Source: Atkinsonella hypoxylon
Lineage: Eukaryota > Ascomycota > Sordariomycetes > Hypocreales > Clavicipitaceae
Direction: 5' to 3'
Length of the DNA: 64,000 nt
NCBI GenBank assembly: GCA_000729835.1
Contig: JFHB01000032.1
Coordinates: 1 to 64,000, forward strand
Part shown: one piece after another, positions 1 through 10,699 of the stretch
Layout: each line of letters begins with the position of its first letter
Numbering within the stretch: position 1 is the first letter of the stretch
The notes under the pieces: generated by a model
The model's database searches: none
What the model was told of the DNA's origin: nothing
What the model saw: only the letters and a program-made list of their open reading frames with translations
Translations under genes and position numbers: made by a program

Positions 1-220
1 TAAAATATATAGTGTATTAGTGTAAATAAACATTTTTATATTTAGTAGTATATACACTAATATATAGTAGTATAGTACTAATATATATTTAGTAGTATAG
101 TGCACTAATACTTAGTAGTATAGTGCTATAGAAATACACTCTAGATCTCTTGCTTAGAAATTAATACTATATGCCTAGTATATGCTAAGTATATACTAGG
201 TATATACTATTCTGCCTAAA
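1..220. repeat. AT-rich degenerate repeat
   Basis: Very AT-rich sequence with an imperfectly repeated motif tagtagtata at 43-52, 65-74, 90-99 and 113-122, spaced 22-25 bp apart and separated by cactaata-like spacers. No reading frame is seen. It may be the edge of another RIP-degraded repeat extending out of the window to the left. Confidence 0.5.
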
Positions 221-583
221 TCTACACCCGCTCTAGCTCCACTCTAGACCAATCTACACATACGCTGGACCTAAGATTTACTGTACACCCCTCTGTTACA
301 TTGCCACCAAACAGGGGCGCCAACACCTGCGCACACCGGGTGCTTCGAGGCTTAGGTGCTCTCCTAGCGAAGAGCATCTCGCGATATTCTAATGTAATGG
401 AGGAAGAACACGCTTGAGGCATATGTCCTATCATTGCTCTCATTCCGCATTACGTATTGCACTCACAAGGGACATTGTCAAACAGCACTTCCCTATATAT
501 ATATATTCATTTACTAGCCTCCACGTACTTTATACCAGCGCCGTGTTAAATTCCCCGCGATGGAGTCAGCTAGACTTTAACAA
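221..583. other. Unassigned mixed-composition sequence
   Basis: Composition returns to near normal here. Short open frames exist on both strands (for example 222-443 on minus and 414-665 on plus), but none shows a recognisable domain, good start context or codon pattern. I see no RNA gene or clear regulatory motif. Confidence 0.4.
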
Positions 584-1040
584 ACAGGCGCCGCCGATGG
601 TCAAGCGAAGAGCAAAGGTGTCCGTCTCATCAAGTTATACCCAGCAGAAGATGAAACCGATATAGATCTCAACGTTGTTGCTATCTATAGACTCAATACA
701 AAGTTGCTAGATATATAGCCCTAGAAAGACCGCGAAGATCCTCAGAATAAAGACAAGTAGGTTAACTAGCTAGAATATGTAGAGATACTTCTAAGAGAAG
801 TAGGATGCGCTTACATCTTCACTTACAATTAGCAAGCTAACCTTTTTGAGAACTTAGGACTAATTTAGCAGCTACTTATTGTGTTTAGCTAGCTCTTACT
901 GAAAGTCATTGAAAGACATTGCAATGAGGAGATAGACGCGGTAATTCTCTTTATTGCATTTTGCCTTGGAGGCATTATATTTTACTCATTGCTCTGTAAG
1001 CTGTTTGTGCTCCAGCTGCGCTAGATACTATTGTTCTTCG
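584..1040 (+). pseudogene. Relic of a fungal alpha/beta-hydrolase (STAND N-terminal type) domain
   Basis: Reading codons that start at position 602 and every third base after it gives one frame over about 450 bp. It is interrupted only by TAG codons, at 716, 722, 758, 767, 830, 866, 890 and 1022. Residues visible include VRLIKLYP, NVVAIYRL, LLREVG.AYIFTYN and FIAFCLGG (950-973). This order resembles, from memory of the family, the lipase-like domain at the N-terminus of many fungal NACHT or ankyrin STAND proteins, where the beta strand, the 'dialogue' region and the nucleophile elbow ([H/S]-x-LGG) follow each other. Here Cys sits at the nucleophile position. TAG only, where Trp or Gln is expected, suggests C-to-T decay as in the neighbouring repeats. 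There is no start codon, no NACHT domain and no downstream repeats, so it is a fragment. Family assignment is by eye and moderately secure. Confidence 0.55.
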
Positions 1041-1094
1041 CTTTAGGCATGACTCTTCCCCACCCCGGTCTTACGAGCTCCTGCCGGATGCAAG

Positions 1095-1150
1095 TAGCTG
1101 CGCCGGGCAATAATAGCTGCGCCAGGCAATAACAGCTGCGTCGTGCAACA
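1095..1150. repeat. Three-copy 19-bp GC-rich tandem repeat
   Basis: The unit tagctgcgccgggcaataa occupies 1095-1113 and repeats with one change at 1114-1132. A more diverged third copy lies at 1133-1150. It sits directly downstream of the hydrolase relic and has no obvious function. Confidence 0.75.
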
Positions 1151-1828
1151 TGGTTCACCGCAGGAATTTCTCCGCCAACGTCTAATATGGGATGCAACCC
1201 ATCTTCCTACATCAGCCTACAGATGCGGTTTGCGAGCCCTGGCTACGTATGCGAGCTGTCGTCACATTAAATGCACGCTCCGGCGAGAATACAAGACCTC
1301 CGCTCTAGCAATGACACATGGATAGTACGAGGTACCAACGCTGCCACCCTGCCACAGACGCTTCCGCCTGAAAAACGCCGCCCGTCCCCTTGGAGCAGTG
1401 ATATCTTTTCGCTATAGACTGCGATTAATGGGCTATTCTTGCCGATCAATACCTCTGTTGCCACTAAGAGTATACTAGAAAAGAAACATCAAGAGTTCGA
1501 TCACAGGGTTCTGCCGAGGCGTTTCTACGGGAGAGGTGCATCGCTGCCGCCTTCGCTTCCGCAAGGGGACTCAGCTGCATATATGGCCTCCGCCTTTGTC
1601 TCGGCTCAAGAAATGATATATCACGAGCAGGCGGTGTAACAGCAGAGAGGGCATCTAACCTGACTATAGTGACATCAAGAATACGCAAGTTGACTTCATT
1701 CTTGCTAATATGGAAACAAATGCGTCGGATAGCTTGAAGATGATTTATGTTGTAGGTAGGTAAATCCCTTCCCGGAGCGTGGCAATGCATACGCAATGAA
1801 AACCACTTCGGGCTCTAGTTCATTGAAC
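1151..1828. other. Intergenic, no gene recognised
   Basis: Normal-composition sequence. Several open frames of 60-110 codons overlap each other on both strands (for example 1439-1639 plus and 1464-1796 minus). None has a signal peptide, domain motif or preferred start context, so I treat them as chance. A diverged gene with introns cannot be excluded. Confidence 0.35.
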
Positions 1829-1979
1829 CCAATGGAAATAAAAAATATAAATAAGTGCTCCCAACCCCGACAACAAGATGGGAGAACGACAAGCAAACCA
1901 CCAAGCCCTGATATAACCAAACCAAGCTTTTATCTTCTTGATATCTTACACATAAATATCCCTTCTTAAAACCTCCAAA
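1829..1979 (+). promoter_or_regulatory. Probable promoter and 5' leader of the secreted-protein gene
   Basis: A CCAAT box at 1829-1833 is followed by TATAAATAAG at 1846-1855. Transcription would be expected to begin about 30 bp further on, giving a leader of roughly 100 nt. The leader is C/T- and CA-rich, typical of ascomycete genes, and ends in acctccaaaATG, a good fungal start context (A at -3). Confidence 0.55.
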
Positions 1980-2285
1980 ATGCTCTTTACTTCTGCCACA
2001 GTCCTCCTGGCTTCCCTAGTCGTAAGTGTTCAGGCTGGGGCCGTGCCAAGAGAAGCGGACGGTGTCCTTGAGTCAAGACAGGGAGGGGACTTCATTGGTA
2101 CATTTGATACATTCATAGACGAATCCTGCAACCAAATTTACCAAGGAGTTACCGTCACGAGTGAGAATGACCATGGTCTCCTGAACGCAAGTGTCCATTC
2201 GATCAAGGCCTACGCGCCTGAATGCAACTGTATGTTAAACCGCACCATCATTGATGTCTCTGGCAAAATCTGTGAAGTAAACTAA
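1980..2285 (+). CDS. Small secreted cysteine-containing protein, effector-like
   Basis: Intact single-exon frame of 101 residues. Residues 1-19 form a classic signal peptide: Met, a short polar stretch, the hydrophobic core VLLASLVVSV, and a VQA cleavage site before Gly20. A monobasic ESR-QGG site at 31-36 could mark a short propeptide. The mature part has four cysteines (50, 82, 84, 98), enough for two disulfides, and two N-glycosylation sequons, NAS (69-71) and NRT (87-89). There is no transmembrane segment or GPI signal. Unlike everything to the right it carries no RIP damage and has a normal promoter. Product family unknown; I do not recognise a homologue. Size, secretion signal and position about 1.3 kb from a RIP-degraded transposon block fit a candidate effector or secreted cell-surface peptide, which is inference only. 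The start is fixed by the signal peptide and the TATA box upstream. Confidence 0.8.
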   Translation: MLFTSATVLLASLVVSVQAGAVPREADGVLESRQGGDFIGTFDTFIDESCNQIYQGVTVTSENDHGLLNASVHSIKAYAPECNCMLNRTIIDVSGKICEVN

Positions 2286-3436
2286 CCTCTTGGTAGTGTT
2301 CGTTTGGGCCACCGACAGAAGCGGTTTTTGGATTTACAGTAACAATAATTCCTGCCACGCTATTCCAATGGGCGGCTTATCTTGGCGCGCCTACTGCTAG
2401 TACCCGACTTGTTGACCTAAAGCTGGGTGGTTTTGTTATAATATGGCCTTGTATAGGTTTTTATCCCTAGGAAATAGGGTTTTCCCTATATAATCAGTGC
2501 AAATGCAAAGGCTATTTTACCCTTGACCGTCCAAGTTGTAGTTTCAGAATGTCGAGACGGTGATTGCTTATCAACGAGGACCTCTCCAGTGTTCAAGTTA
2601 TGTCGGATAATGCCTCTGCAGACTGAAGTTGCAGAGCTTAGTGTAATAGCAGATTGTCGTAGCGTCGGCTCACATGGCTAAACTAGGCTGAGAGTTCAAT
2701 TCGGACGAAAGGAAATTTTTGGGTACTCAAAAGATAGCTGCAGACGGAGTCTACAGCACGAAGAAGCTCAGTTAAAAATGAGTTATAACATAACACCACC
2801 CTCAATGACCAAATCGTCCGTCGCCATCCTACTCGTATACGGCTCGGTGTTATCTCGGCGAACTCGCAGCAGATGCTGGCTCAAATTTCAGCTAGTTACG
2901 TGTTAGTGTTAAGCGATTAGACATATGCAACAATCACTGTACACAGTAATAGCTCATAAAGCAGAAAGTTGGGAGTTGTCCTCCTTGCTCTTTACTTGAA
3001 TTTAAACATTTTTTTTCTGTACCCTCTTATGAACCGCTTTACGCCACATTACATCCATCATTACGTACGATAATTTTCCTGCGTCGTCGTCGCCGTTAAC
3101 CGTAATGTTCGTTGTTTGTGCGAGCTGCTTTACTGTCCAGAGCATTATCGCGAGTTTGCCGCGCCAATGCATAGTGGTCACTAACGCTACAAGTATATAT
3201 AGAGTATTCGTGCTTTGGTCGTGCACGGGAGCCATTGGCCGAAGAGTAGGCAGCTGCTTTCGGGAATGCAACCTCTACCGTAAGTTAGATGCCACCTGTA
3301 CACGCGAGTCCTCGCATTTCTGGTTCGTTATCTTCTGGGTGAGATTCACATGATAACTCGTCCTAAGCCGGAAGACCACAGCCAGCCGTAGTTCCGAAAC
3401 CATATTTAATGGGATAACGCGGGTGGCCTTCTTAAA
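2286..3436. other. 3' flank and intergenic sequence
   Basis: Downstream of the secreted-protein gene. GC content stays moderate, falling toward the right. Overlapping frames at 3002-3271 (minus) and 3105-3353 (plus) are antisense to each other and show no domain or signal peptide that convinces me. No tRNA, snRNA or other RNA gene was recognised. Confidence 0.4.
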
Positions 3437-3452
3437 CGGCGGAGCTCCGCCG
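3437..3452. repeat. Perfect 16-bp GC-only-armed palindrome
   Basis: CGGCGGAGCTCCGCCG is its own reverse complement, centred on a SacI-like AGCT. It lies about 150 bp before the sharp change from normal composition to the AT-rich transposon block. It could be a Zn2Cys6 factor site (CGG half-sites in inverted orientation) or chance. Confidence 0.6.
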
Positions 3453-3599
3453 CATTGCTGACTTATAGCGATAGACTATTTATTGAAACGCAGGTGCTAA
3501 GGTTATCACAAATTTAGGCAATAATACATACGGTTAAACGCTGTAGTAGAATATATATAATCTCGAAATTAAAAAAGTAGGTTTAATTTTACAGCCTAT

Positions 3600-4294
3600 T
3601 ATTGAAAATAATAGGGATTACAGGACTAGATAGAAGAGGGTAGTGGTCTCTTATATTTAGCACCTGTAATTGCTCCTAGCAATTATCACGTAGTGGAAGC
3701 AGCAGCGGCCTAAATTAAGCTGTAGTGTATAGTATAGATTACGTAGAGGCAATAGATAACTGTAATAGTAGTATCTTTATATTAAGAGCGCTGTAACAAA
3801 TAAGTTAGTAAGGGTAGAATCTCGAATCTTTCTAGTCCTTTATAGACCTACTAACTATATTAGCAGGCTGTAGTTACTAGAAGGGGCTTATAGGCTACTT
3901 TATAATTTCTGCAAAAAGATTTACTATATAAAAACAAAAAAATTAACTTATAGCTATATAAATAAGACGTCTATATATATAATTTAATAAATTCTACTAA
4001 TAATAAGTAACCCTTATAAGCAACTCTATCTAACAATTATACTATTAAATAGCTCTAATTCTTAGCTTTTAAATAGTATACTTCTTAAATTTCTACTATT
4101 GCTAGTTGTAGAGAAAATCGCAGTTAAAGTTAACTATAGGTTAGGCAACTTTGCCTTAGTTAAATCTAGATATTTACATCTAGTAACAACAATATCTCTA
4201 CTAAAAATTAACGTAACAAGACCTAATAAGGGTTACGTAATAGAGCAACTAGTAGGCATAAAAATAGGCTATACAGGGTAGCTTATTTTTAACA
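3600..4294 (-). repeat. Copia A 3' LTR
   Basis: 695-bp LTR read on the minus strand. On the plus strand it starts TATTGAAAATAATAGGG (RIP-altered TGTT) and ends TTATTTTTAACA. The same sequence recurs at 20393, 28051, 42745, 49849, 55573 and 57679. The left flank cctat (3595-3599) should be its target duplication, but the partner is outside the window. Confidence 0.85.
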
Positions 4295-7200
4295 CTCCCT
4301 CTAGAAATGTAAAAAGTAACTAGTTCTATAAGCAACTTAGCTCCTTTAAAGGATATCTAAGTTAGAATTAACTAACGAAATACAGTACTAATAACAGAAC
4401 TAAATAATATAACTAATAACATAACTAATTCCAGCAATTCCAGGGTAGTTATAGTTGAATATAACTAGTTATTGTTAATTGTTTTTGTTGTTTTTCGATT
4501 TTTAACTGTTTTTTGTTGCTTTTCGATTTTTTAAGTGTTTTTGTTGCTTTTATAAGCTAACTAGAAAGCTCTAGTAACTTAATAAATTGTTAATGCTTTT
4601 AAATAGCAAGAGGCTTAGTTAGGCTATCTGCTAGCATCTAATTTATATTAATATAACTAACCTTAGCTATACCTTTACGAATCTTTTCCCTAATGTAGTT
4701 AAACTTCAAAAGGGTGTGCTTAGTCCTACTATACAACGTTAGGTTGTAAGTAGTAACTATAGCGCCTTAATTATTATACTTAATAGGAATAGAAGGGGTT
4801 AAAGGCAGCTTTATCTCCTTAAAAAGGCTGTAGAGCTACTTTAATTCCCTTATAGCTTTAGATAATGCATTAGATTCTGCTTCTAATATAGAAAGAGCAA
4901 TAGTACTAGCTTTCTTTAATTTCTAGCTAATAGGTCCACTAGCTAGCTTATATAAATAAGTATAGGTTAATTTAAAAGAGGTCTTATCTCTAGCAAAATC
5001 GCTATTGTAATAACTAAGGAGGGTCTTAAGTACTTCTTTAGAGCTAGAAGCTTTAGAAGAAGACCCTAGTGGTATAGAACGCTTATAAATAATAGTAAAG
5101 CTTCTAGTACTACTTAAGTACCTTAGGAGGTGCTTAGAGGTGTTTAGGTGCTCTATATAGGGCTTAGCTAGAAAGGTTGATAGCTACTGAACAGAAAAAG
5201 CAATATTAGCCCTAGTTAGCAACATTAGGTACATTATAGTGCCTATTATGCTCTAATAAAGCTTATAATCGGATTTTAAGAGGAGTTTTGTAACTAGTTG
5301 CTTTAGAATTCCTAGCTGTATAGAGATAGAAGCTAGCTTAATATCTAGCATTTTGAATCTTTCTAGGGCTTTAAGGATATATTAAGATTAGTGAATTTTA
5401 ATAGACCTTTTAGACCTATTATAGGTAATTTACACACCTAGAAAGAATTCTACTAGTCCTCTATCTTCTATTAGATAAGCTTTATATAATAGCTTCTTTA
5501 GCTTATTAATATAGCTTAGATTTAGACTAATTAGAAGACAGTTATCTACGTAAGTAGCAATATACGTAGATATAGCTGGGTTATAAAAGACTGCTAGGTC
5601 TAATATAAGAGGTTTAAATCTATGCTTTTAAAGTAATTCTGTTAGAATTTACTGCTATTCTCTAGGACTTTACTTTAAACTATAGAGTAATTTTTCTAGC
5701 TTAATTACTTGCTCTTTAGAGAGCTTATAATTACAGCTTTTTAGTAGCTTAGCTACTAATAGCGTTACTTCTATAAATTCAACGAATCTATCTAGGATTT
5801 CTATATAAATAGCTTCTTTTAGCTTGCTATTTAAAAACGCTTCTATAAAATCGATTTACTTAACTTCCTAGTTATTAAAAGCTATAAGAGCTAATAATAT
5901 ACGCTAGCTAGAAGGAATACTAGTTGCAGTAAAGGTCTTTAGGTAATCTTAACCTTCTATTTATATAAATCCCTTAGCAATAAGGTAGGCCTTATATTTA
6001 ATAGAATTATTTTCTTTATCCTTTTTAAGCCTATAAATAAGCTTATTCTTTAGAACTCTTTAGCCCTTAGGTACTTAGTCTTTCCCTATAAATTTAAAGG
6101 TTCCAGCAGCTAATAGCTACTTAAATTCGCTATAGGTAGCTTCTATCTAATGCTGCTTAGTAGAGCTTTTTAGGGCTTGCTTCTATATATTAGGAAGTTT
6201 ATCCTTACTATTAGAAGTAATAGCTGCTTTAGTCCTTGCCTTAAAGCATAGATCCTTAATTAAGGAAAATATATCTCTATCTAAATCTATAGCATCAGCA
6301 TTAGCTTTAGCTTCTATAGTAGCTTCTATAGGTGTTTCTATAGGTATAGGGGCTTTAGGGGCCTCTATAGCTTCTATAGGGTTACTTAGTAGAAGAGCTT
6401 AATCTATAGGTTCTAGTGGATAATTTAGCACATCTAGATAACTAGGATAAGGATACTTAGGAGTATAATTATCTACTAATTGCTAGTTATTAATTTCTCT
6501 CTCTAAAGGATTATCCACTATAGAACCAATAGGAACCTTAGGGATGCCCTATAAAATAGAACCTATTTCTTCTATAATTTTAACGAAGCTAGTCTTTATA
6601 ACAGCTTATTTAGAGAGAATATATATTAGATATACATTAGAACCTAGTGTAGCTAAAAGTCTACTAGGAATAGTTCTTTTAGCTAGCTTCTGCAACCTAG
6701 ATTGTTGTTCTAAAGGAATTAGAACTTCACAATAGAAGCCTATAGCCCTTATTTTAGTAAAATTAGGCTTATAGGTCTTAGAAGACTCTAAATTAGCTAG
6801 ATATAGCTGTTTAGGACTTAGTAGTTTAGTACTATTTACAGTAGTATTAACTAAATCTACTATAGCAGGAAGGATATAAGACTATAGATATAGAGGTAAT
6901 TGTAACCACTATAGGGTAGCACGCAACTAGTCTAGAAGTACCCTTATAGCTCTCTCTATTAGCTTATTCTATTTATAAATATAGAGGCAAGAGGTGCTAA
7001 AGTAAATACCCTTAGAAGATAGCTAAGCTTACAACCTAGTATTAATTTCTATACTACTATTAAAATAAAGGTATTTAGGGTAGCAGTTATACTAGTTTTT
7101 TAATTCCTTAAAGAAGCCTTTAATATAGCTATAGAGAGTAGAACTCTCTTTATTAGCTAGATTAAAAGACCACTTATACTGTAATTTTCTATTAATTAGA

Positions 7201-7950
7201 AAAAGAACTAAAGGCCTCTTATTGTGCAGTATAGGCTCTATTTTAACAGTATCTCCCTCTATAATATCTAAACATCTAGGGGGGTTAGGAATAGCATACT
7301 TACTAGGTCTTCTAACAGCTTTAGCTTAGTTGTAAGCTAGGCAGTTAAAATCCTTTTCCTTAATTTTTGTAAAATTAGGAATACCTTTAGTAATAGAAGC
7401 AGTCTTCTTTAGTAAAGGGAGTCCTATATGCCTTAATCTAATATACTAAGTAGCAGCTAATTCTAGGAGCTTCTTATAGGAAGAAGAAGCAGTAGGATTA
7501 CTACTAGAATTATCATTAAAGCTAGCTTCCTATTGCTCCCTATCTTGCTAGATCTCTTGAGAACTATAGGCCTCGTTTAAGGGATCTAGACAGCTATTTC
7601 CTCTAATATCTAGTAACTTAGGATTTAGACCTTCTAAATCCCTATTATTAGAAGGAATCTAACTAGGAGCCCGTTTAGGAACTAGGGCTAATAGCTCTAT
7701 AGCATTGTTATTAGTATTATCTTCTTCTTTAAAGTTAGATAATTCCTTAATTCAGCTATATTCCTCTGGATTAAAACTAGGCTGTTAAGGGATTTAAACC
7801 TCTATAGAATAACTAGTATTATAATTGCTATTATAACTACTAAATCCTATATAAGAGAGATTAGCGTGGTTTTTACACACTCTAGGGGTCTCTTGCCCCT
7901 TAAGCTGTAGAAAGAAACTATGCTTTTTAGGATTTAGAAGCCTACAGCAG
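4295..7950 (-). pseudogene. Copia A pol: integrase, reverse transcriptase, RNase H (degenerate)
   Basis: Immediately beside the LTR is the polypurine tract (ctccctctaga on plus, 4295-4305). Reading the minus strand from right to left one meets the integrase catalytic region (about 6800-7300), the RT active site as YVDN rather than YVDD (5541-5552), and the terminal RNase H motif ADSLTKPL (about 4607-4640). Many in-frame TAG/TAA codons replace Gln and Trp codons, and the second catalytic Asp of RT is Asn. No function is possible. It continues at 16037 after the G1 insertion. Confidence 0.8.
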
Positions 7951-8273
7951 TGTAATGGACTGACCTAGTGGTTGCTGCTAACTAGCGTCTATAATAAGAA
8001 CTATAATTATAGGGAGGAAAGGAGGAAGAGAGAAGGAACTAGAAGCCTCCCTATGCCCCTATACTATATATCTAGGGGTAGGTTTATCCCCTTAGAAGCC
8101 CCTTTTAGTATATACTTTATATTTAAGGTTCTCTCTCTAGAGCCTAGTGAAGTTTAGGTAACCCCTAGATAAATACAGCTTACTTCTATCCCTTTATCTA
8201 TATAGATCTTTATCTCTTTTCTACTGTTCTCTTTCTACTAAAAGACTTAAGCTTAAGGCTTAAGTCTATAATA
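7951..8273 (-). repeat. G1 left (3') LTR
   Basis: 323 bp. Same sequence with mostly transition differences at 15709, 17210, 31850, 39622 and 62692. The adjacent internal sequence tactctccttctcctttta (8274-8292) is the complement of a purine tract, as expected for a minus-strand element. Confidence 0.9.
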
Positions 8274-8915
8274 TACTCTCCTTCTCCTTTTAAGCTCTAT
8301 AACACTCCCTTTTAATGTCTATAGTAGGTACTATAGATAGCAGCTAACTCTCTATTTACTCTCTCTTTATATTTCCTTTATTATTTACTTATAAAAAAAT
8401 AGAGGTATAACGTTTGCCCTTAGGCGCTTTACTCTAGCTATTTTATTGCTGCACTAATGCACTATTTATTGTTAGTGCAGTGTTATAGGGCTAATATATA
8501 AATAAATATTTACTCTACCTCCTTTCCCTTTAATTGCTTATAGTACCTTAGCAATAGCTGTTAATTACTCTACTAACTAACCTATTAGTTGCGCTATAAT
8601 AGGTTAATTATACTTCTCTCTACTTAATTATACCTTTTTAAGGTCTATTAACCCTCTACCTCTCTCTACCTTATAGCTCTCTATATATAGCTATTAATTA
8701 TTTGTTTATTATATAGACGCTAGCTGTAATGCTAGTGTTACTAGCGTATAAACTGCCTATATCCTTAGGTCTTCTTATATTTTAAGTAATTATTATGTAA
8801 TAATCTCTTTTATTAACTAGAAGGCACTCTCTCTCTTTTATCTTTATTACTATTGCAAACAGTTGTTAAATATATATAATCTATCTATATATAAAGGGTA
8901 TTATTAAGGGTATAA

Positions 8916-9035
8916 AGCGTAAACAGTTATTATTAATACTATTCTTTTAGTGTATAATAAACTAATAGTTAGTAGAGTGTAAATAGTTATTATTATTATT
9001 ATCCCTTTAGTGTATAATAAACTAATAGCTAGCTT
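8916..9035. repeat. Two-copy 60-bp tandem repeat in G1
   Basis: Units 8916-8975 and 8976-9035 share agYgtaaaYagttattatt at the start and agtgtataataaactaatag near the end. The same pair lies at 18175-18294, 32818-32937 and 63655-63774, so it is part of the ancestral element, in its 3' untranslated region. Confidence 0.75.
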
Positions 9036-9059
9036 TTAGCTATTTCTAATATAAAAATA

Positions 9060-10620
9060 AATAATTCCTTTTTTCTTTTCTTTATCTTTTTCTTTCTTCT
9101 TTATATTTTATTTTACCTCTATATTATAACTAAATAATTCTATTGTAGTTTCCTAAAGTTCCTTACTTTACTATATAGCTACTGCTGCTCCTTTTAATAT
9201 AAAAGAACCTCTTTTTAATATATCTAAATAGAATTTATCTAACTACTAATAGCTTACTAATTAAAATCGCAAAATATTGTCTTATTAGCCTAAAGTACGC
9301 TGCCTCTTTACTTATATATAGCTTATTCTCTTACTAACTAGAAGTATATTTAGAACTTTAGTAGTTATATTGCTAGTGCTAGTATTCTTACTACTTCTAC
9401 TTCTATAGTGCTATTAGTCCCTTACTGCTGCTATATCTACAGTTTCTTTATATAAGGGAACTTAAATAACTTAGAGTTATTTAACAGCAATATCCTTAAA
9501 GATATTTATATACTATATTGTAATAACCTTTATAAGAAGAGCTTATATAACTGTTGTTTTAGCTAAGGAAGAGGATATTAACTATATATATAGAGGTATA
9601 GAGGCTATATTTAGAATTTAAGCCTCTTTACTAGGCATTCTTACCTACAGTATTATTTTACTAAAATATAGAAACTTATTAACTAAGGTTTTATAGTTAA
9701 GTCTATATTAATTCTCTTTTACTTTAGTTAGCTTACTTACTAAACTATCCTTATTTATAAGTTCTTAAATATATATAATTACTATAATATTATTCTTAAG
9801 GATATACTTACTACTAATTATATAAAAAAGAAGGTTACACTTTCTTTTTCTCTTTATTATATAACTTAAGCTAATAGCTCTTTTATACCTACTCTCTTTT
9901 CTTCTATAATTTATAAAAGTACTATAGCCTCTATTATTCTAAAGAATAATAAGTTTAACTCTAATAAGTATAAGTATATCTTTATAGATATTAATAATAA
10001 CTTCTTATTCTCTTTTATACTTACTACTACTACTGCTATTACTATACTCTTATTATTGCCTTTACTTATACTTATACCTTATTATATACTGCTAACCTCT
10101 ACTATTACTGCCTCTTTACTGCTATATAAGGCTTCTTTACTACTATATATTATCCCTTTACCCTTATAGAATAATCTTAAGGTAATACACTAAAAATATA
10201 TTTACCTTTAGGTAAAGCTTAAAAGCTTAAACTACTTATAGCGCTAATTGCTATTTATATTCCTAGAGTATATAACCTTAACTTAGTTTATTACCCCTTT
10301 AGCCTCCTTTTTCTCTATCTTTCTTCTCCTTAAAACTATACTTTTATACCTAAAGTATTAAGCTATTTAGAACGTTATATTCTTACTTATACTTACTAAA
10401 GTAAAGCCTTAATCTAAAGCACTAGTTATATTTTTACCTATTTTAGCCTTTATATCTTCTGCTAACGCTACTATTCTAGCTTCTACCTTTACGCTACTCT
10501 AGGGACACTATATAGTTCCTTTAGCTTTTGTTCTATAACTGCTTAAAGAGTAATAGAGTGCCTTTTAGGTAGTTATACCTTTACACTATAAGCACTAATG
10601 CCTCTTTACTACTTACTAAG
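9060..10620 (-). pseudogene. Long degenerate frame(s) downstream of integrase in gypsy G1
   Basis: Roughly 1.5 kb on the minus strand between integrase and the 3' untranslated repeats reads open for long stretches except for TAG/TAA codons. One part (about 10000-10250) would be rich in Gln if these stops were originally CAG/CAA, and another (about 9600-9960) is Lys/Arg-rich. Frames change at least once, so a single protein cannot be asserted. Position suggests either a C-terminal integrase extension or an additional open frame. The same region exists in G2 (about 18330-19870) and G3 (about 32960-34520), which would allow a consensus. I recognise no domain. Confidence 0.4.
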
Positions 10621-10699
10621 AAATTTCTTTTGTTTTATTTTTTTTTTTTTATAGTTATATAGACCTCTATAAAAGAGAGTTTATTTTCTTTTGTTTTTA

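Noticed and set aside
1..220. Telomere or centromere repeat
   Set aside because: No TTAGGG-type repeat and no regular satellite unit; only short AT-rich motifs with uneven spacing.
222..665. Open frames on minus (222-443) and plus (414-665)
   Set aside because: No domain, and the plus frame differs from the frame of the hydrolase relic that begins near 584.
2276..2300. A short intron beginning at GTAAAC near the end of the secreted-protein gene
   Set aside because: A branch-like CTAAC follows the 5' site immediately and the nearest AG would give an intron of about 18 nt, too short; the TAA at 2283-2285 is taken as the true stop.
3002..3353. Two opposing open frames (minus 3002-3271, plus 3105-3353)
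   Set aside because: They overlap each other, have no signal peptide or domain I recognise and no promoter elements; likely chance in normal-GC sequence.
7972..8157. Plus-strand open frame inside the G1 left LTR
   Set aside because: Lies entirely in the LTR, is on the strand opposite to gag-pol, and is broken in the other LTR copies.
8916..9035. CRISPR-like or phage feature
   Set aside because: Only two adjacent units without spacers inside a eukaryotic retrotransposon.
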